Positions 60,900-64,000 of a stretch of 64,000 nt of DNA are shown piece after piece; within the stretch, counting starts at the first letter, position 1, and every line of letters starts with the position of its first letter. A program made the position numbers and the translations under genes. Origin of the DNA: Algoriphagus sp. (GTDB lineage Bacteria > Bacteroidota > Bacteroidia > Cytophagales > Cyclobacteriaceae); contig JAGXQZ010000050.1 of NCBI GenBank assembly GCA_018336015.1, positions 62,001-126,000 on the forward strand. Reading direction: 5' to 3'. The notes beneath the pieces were generated by a model. That model was not told the origin of the DNA and searched no databases. It was given only the letters and a program-made list of their open reading frames with translations.

Positions 60900-61703
60900 A
60901 TGATTACCACAGAAAACCTCAGCAAACTGCTCGAACAAACGCAGGAAATAGCCAAAGAAGTAGGCGCATTCATCCGAAAGGAAAGGCAGCATTTTGATGT
61001 GGAAAAAGTAGAACACAAGGGATTCAATGACTTGGTGTCCTATGTCGATAAGGAAGCTGAAAGACAAATCGTAGAAAAGCTAAGTGCAATTTTTCCGGAG
61101 GCTGGATTTATTACCGAGGAAGGTACCAATACCACCAAGGGAGAAAAATACAATTGGGTGATCGATCCACTGGATGGAACTACCAATTTTATCCATGGTA
61201 TTCCTGTATTTTCGGTGAGCATTGCCCTGATGGAGGAGGAAAAAGTCATCATGGGGGTGGTCTATGAAGTCAATCGTCACGAATGCTTTTACGCGATGAT
61301 AGACGGCGGAGCTTTTTGCAATGACACACCGATCAAAGTAAGCAAAGCCCCTGATTTGTCCGCTTCCCTGATTTCTACGGGTTTTCCCTATTACAATTTT
61401 GAATTGATCGACCGATACCTCAATTCCATGAAATCGCTCATGCAAAAGACTCACGGGCTGCGAAGGTTTGGCTCGGCAGCAGTAGATCTTTGCTACGTGG
61501 CTTCAGGGCGTACAGAAGGTTTTTTTGAATATAATCTCAACTCCTACGATGTAGCCGCTGGAGCAATTATCGTCCAAGAGGCTGGAGGAAAAGTGACCGA
61601 TTTCGCAGGGGGGGAAGATTACATTTTCGGAAGAAAAATCGTAGCCAGCAATGCTGCTATTCATTCAGATTTCTTGGAGGTGTTGAATGAATTTTGGGGA
61701 TAA
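60900..61703 (+). CDS. Inositol monophosphatase family protein (SuhB-like)
   Basis: 267 residues, Mg2+-dependent phosphatase. The first metal motif Glu is in TEEGTNTT, the second is DPLDGTTNFIHGIPVF, and the third is YDVAAGAIIVQEAGG, where Tyr replaces the usual Trp. The substrate could be inositol phosphate, or 3'(2'),5'-bisphosphate nucleotides as in CysQ; overall it looks closer to SuhB. It ends 1 base from the convergent AEC transporter gene. Confidence 0.92.
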   Translation: MITTENLSKLLEQTQEIAKEVGAFIRKERQHFDVEKVEHKGFNDLVSYVDKEAERQIVEKLSAIFPEAGFITEEGTNTTKGEKYNWVIDPLDGTTNFIHGIPVFSVSIALMEEEKVIMGVVYEVNRHECFYAMIDGGAFCNDTPIKVSKAPDLSASLISTGFPYYNFELIDRYLNSMKSLMQKTHGLRRFGSAAVDLCYVASGRTEGFFEYNLNSYDVAAGAIIVQEAGGKVTDFAGGEDYIFGRKIVASNAAIHSDFLEVLNEFWG

Positions 61704-61704
61704 A

Positions 61705-62613
61705 TCAGCCTAAGAAAAAATACCAAATCGCCAGTGTGATGGCAGATATTGGCATACCAAGTCCTGATAGTAACGTAGCCAGGCGTGGCTGAAGTCCAAA
61801 CTGCATGGCAATGATTGATCCTGTAATCATGGGGGCCATCCCACTTTCCAATACGGTGACTTTAAACTCCAGAGAATCTTTGTCCATCACCTGAGAATAA
61901 ACCAGCCATACTATTGCCGGTGCTAAAAGCAATCGGTAGCCTAATCCATACCAGAAAAATCTTGAAGTGATAGACTGTAGGTCCACAGAAAACCGCAAGC
62001 CAATCACCAAAAGCGCCATGGAAGGCATGGTCTTACCAATCAACTGTAACATGGAAATCAGCACCTCCGGTGTGCTGATCTGAAAGACACTCATCAACAA
62101 GGTGCCAACTAAAAACCCAAAGGGAGGAAACTTTAAAATCTTTATCGGGACTTTTTTTAAGCTTTCACTGTGATCTCCATAAATAGAACCAACCAAAATC
62201 GATAAAGAGGAAACTAGCAAAAACGAGCCTCCCTGATCAATCAACAAGGCAATTGGCAATCCTTCTTTGCCATAGAGACCCTCGATCACTGGAAATCCCA
62301 AAAAAGAGGTATTGGCCAGTCCCGCCACAATAATCAAGCAACCGGTGATATTTTTTCCCCAATTGTTCTTTTTACCCAAATATCCAAAAACAGCCCAAGA
62401 AAGTAAGAAAGTAAACCAAGCTACCGATACCGGAAGCAATAGTCCCCAAGAAGGCTGGATCGCTGGAATATAGAGTAAGGCTAATGCAGGAAGAACAATA
62501 TGAATGAGGTAAGACTGCACCCAAGCAGCTGCTTTTTTGGCCGGAAAAAGCTCAACTTTTTGGAGTGTCAACCCCAAAAACAGGCAAGCGATGGCAATGA
62601 TGGCTCCGGTCAT
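61705..62613 (-). CDS. AEC family transporter
   Basis: 302 residues with about ten membrane helices in two halves, split by a cytoplasmic loop near residue 150 (YGDHSESLKKVPIK). Auxin-efflux-carrier-type transporters usually carry organic acids such as malate or malonate. Motifs include NTSFLGFPVIEGLYG in the first half and ESGMAPMITGSIIAMQFG near the end. Single gene, substrate unknown. Confidence 0.9.
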   Translation of the reverse strand: MTGAIIAIACLFLGLTLQKVELFPAKKAAAWVQSYLIHIVLPALALLYIPAIQPSWGLLLPVSVAWFTFLLSWAVFGYLGKKNNWGKNITGCLIIVAGLANTSFLGFPVIEGLYGKEGLPIALLIDQGGSFLLVSSLSILVGSIYGDHSESLKKVPIKILKFPPFGFLVGTLLMSVFQISTPEVLISMLQLIGKTMPSMALLVIGLRFSVDLQSITSRFFWYGLGYRLLLAPAIVWLVYSQVMDKDSLEFKVTVLESGMAPMITGSIIAMQFGLQPRLATLLSGLGMPISAITLAIWYFFLG

Positions 62614-62744
62614 GTCAGAATAAACTTAGCCTTAATTTTGAATAACTTAAAAATAATTGAGGAATTGAGGGCTAAATGCTAAAGCAGTCCACCTTAATCA
62701 AACCCTTAGACTGGTGGCCAAGCTAATTCTTTAAGATATGATTA

Positions 62745-63119
62745 TTACTCCAGGCCAAAGCTCTTTCGCTTTTCCTCAAAATACCTCTTAACCTCTGGAT
62801 AAAAGTTGCTTTCCACTTCGGGGATTCCATCAAGCACCAACTCCATCGAGCCCTCACAAGTGTCTTTGTTTAGCTGCATTCCTTCGATGAGGTAAATGAT
62901 TTCATCCAGGTTGAGCGGTTCCCAACAGCTTCCCGGATAGAGGATGTAGTCGTTTCCATAGAAATCGACTGCTTCAAACTGGATTTTTCCTTCCAAAAAA
63001 TGGGCATAAAGGCTGATTTGCTCTCCCCAAGTACTTTCTGGATAATGCAGCCTTGCCAGCAAAACGGAAGTAGTTTCTTCTGAAAAGTAGGTTTCCGGTC
63101 TGTATTTGAAATCAATCAT
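62745..63119 (-). CDS. Conserved-looking hypothetical protein
   Basis: 124 residues, soluble, acidic, beta-rich at first (FKYRPETYFSEET, VLLARLHYPESTWGEQI) and with a helical end (YPEVKRYFEEKRKSFG). No motif, signal peptide or metal site is seen. It may belong to the small immunity-like or SMI1/KNR4-like set of proteins, but I cannot support that. It lies alone between the AEC transporter gene and glyA. Confidence 0.65.
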   Translation of the reverse strand: MIDFKYRPETYFSEETTSVLLARLHYPESTWGEQISLYAHFLEGKIQFEAVDFYGNDYILYPGSCWEPLNLDEIIYLIEGMQLNKDTCEGSMELVLDGIPEVESNFYPEVKRYFEEKRKSFGLE

Positions 63120-63406
63120 CGCGCTCTATTCTGAAAACCAATTTCGGCTTTATCCAACAAAATCTGTTCATTCGCTCAAATTTTTCATTCCTCAACACTT
63201 GGGAAAACCATCAGAAAGCGGCTTTTCAACACGATTGAGGGAGTTTTTTTTAAATCTGAAAGACCGTATCTGCATTTTCAGCATTAAGCTTTTTTCATCT
63301 TGGTTTCTACATTGGATAATAGGGACTTTAGGGCTATTTTTGGACTCCTATTCTTGAGACTGGACGAATATTCCGGTTGAATTACCTTGCTTTCAAACCC
63401 CTGATT

Positions 63407-64000
63407 ATGAAAAGAGATTCGCTTGTTTTTGATCTGATTGACAGAGAAGAAGACAGACAAAAGAGAGGCATCGAACTGATTGCTTCAGAAAACTTCACCT
63501 CCAAACAAGTAATGGAGGCCGCAGGCAGCGTTTTGACGAATAAGTATGCAGAAGGCCTTCCTGGCAAGCGCTATTATGGTGGTTGCGAAGTAGTGGATGA
63601 AATCGAGCAGATTGCCATTGACAGAGCCAAGAGGCTTTTTGGAGCTACCTGGGCCAACGTCCAGCCACATTCCGGTGCACAGGCAAATGCCGCTGTGATG
63701 CTGGCATGTTTGAAGCCCGGCGATGCAATCTTAGGTTTTGACCTTTCTCATGGCGGTCACTTGACCCATGGATCTCCGGTAAACTTTTCCGGAAAGCTTT
63801 ATCAGGCGAATTTTTACGGCGTGGAAGAAGCTACAGGAGTAATTGACTATGACAAAGTAGAAGAGAAGGCGTTGGCCGTTCAGCCAAAAATGATCATTTG
63901 CGGAGCTTCTGCCTACTCTAGAGATTGGGATTACGAGCGCTTGAGAGCCATCGCAGACGAGGTTGGCGCGATCCTACTTGCTGATATTTCACATCCATCA
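63407..64000 (+). CDS. glyA: Serine hydroxymethyltransferase (5' part)
   Basis: The first 198 codons of GlyA, which interconverts serine and glycine with tetrahydrofolate. It begins [18 protein letters not shown], then [27 protein letters not shown], the substrate region [15 protein letters not shown], and [19 protein letters not shown]. Residues DISHPS at the end lead into the PLP lysine region, which lies beyond the window. The gene is uninterrupted to the window edge. A near -7 element (TACCTTGC) is upstream. Confidence 0.95.
   Translation, partial: MKRDSLVFDLIDREEDRQKRGIELIASENFTSKQVMEAAGSVLTNKYAEGLPGKRYYGGCEVVDEIEQIAIDRAKRLFGATWANVQPHSGAQANAAVMLACLKPGDAILGFDLSHGGHLTHGSPVNFSGKLYQANFYGVEEATGVIDYDKVEEKALAVQPKMIICGASAYSRDWDYERLRAIADEVGAILLADISHPS

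Noticed and set aside
1..64000. tRNA, rRNA, integrase, transposase or prophage genes
   Set aside because: No tRNA-like fold with a conserved T loop, no rRNA block and no transposase or integrase motif was seen on either strand by reading; a tRNA scan would settle the tRNA point.

Overview
The window looks like chromosomal DNA from a gliding or gliding-related member of the Bacteroidota. My inference is Cytophagales, near Algoriphagus/Cyclobacteriaceae, but no rRNA is present to confirm it. The grounds are: two PorP/SprF-type type IX secretion proteins around a giant SprB-repeat protein with a gliding-type C-terminal domain; many start codons without Shine-Dalgarno sequences; repeated TAnnTTTG -7 promoter elements; and Bacteroidota families such as DUF4382, LytS/LytTR pairs and a TonB-dependent receptor with a carboxypeptidase-like N-terminal domain. 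No tRNA, rRNA, CRISPR array, insertion sequence or prophage was seen.

Layout. 0-8.6 kb: the start of an FtsX/LolC-type permease, rbfA, a polytopic membrane protein, a secreted subtilisin, a LytS/LytTR two-component pair, and a TonB-dependent receptor with a periplasmic partner. 8.6-12 kb is the accessory-looking stretch: three tandem palindromic repeat units, a GxxExxY gene broken by a nonsense codon, a GH43 lipoprotein, and a fic gene bracketed by identical palindromes. 12-16 kb: a secreted M28 peptidase, a PD40 beta-propeller lipoprotein and an Fe-S (6-4) photolyase. 16-22.7 kb: the T9SS block (PorP-like, SprB-like adhesin, PorP-like). 22.8-30.4 kb: lysA, a histidine kinase/response regulator pair, a dipeptide epimerase, an M14 carboxypeptidase and rlmF.

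30.4-34.2 kb holds small lipoproteins and membrane proteins plus a self-contained regulator unit (membrane protein, winged-helix regulator, TPR protein) with a shared palindromic operator. 34.3-40.3 kb: uppP, a free-methionine-sulfoxide reductase/ribD/DUF4382 operon, dgt and hflX. 40.5-47.6 kb: rfbC, a CpsB-type phosphatase and an epimerase, then a run of TPR protein, phosphosulfolactate synthase-like protein, DUF368 protein, aroE and tag. 47.6-51.7 kb, minus strand: an NhaD antiporter, a glutamate/leucine-type dehydrogenase and anmK. 51.8-61.7 kb, plus strand: coaX, an outer-membrane protein, a TPR protein, lptC, a CNNM protein, a PpiD-like foldase, DUF493, a pterin dehydratase, rsmI and an inositol-phosphatase. 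The window ends with an AEC transporter, an unknown protein and the first 198 codons of glyA.

Most of the window is ordinary housekeeping sequence. Envelope themes recur: undecaprenyl phosphate recycling (uppP, DUF368), LPS export (lptC), peptidoglycan recycling (anmK, dipeptide epimerase) and outer-membrane secretion. The parts worth a second look are the two self-contained regulatory modules with palindromic operators, the repeat cluster beside the broken GxxExxY gene, and the T9SS cargo block with its long AT-rich spacers.
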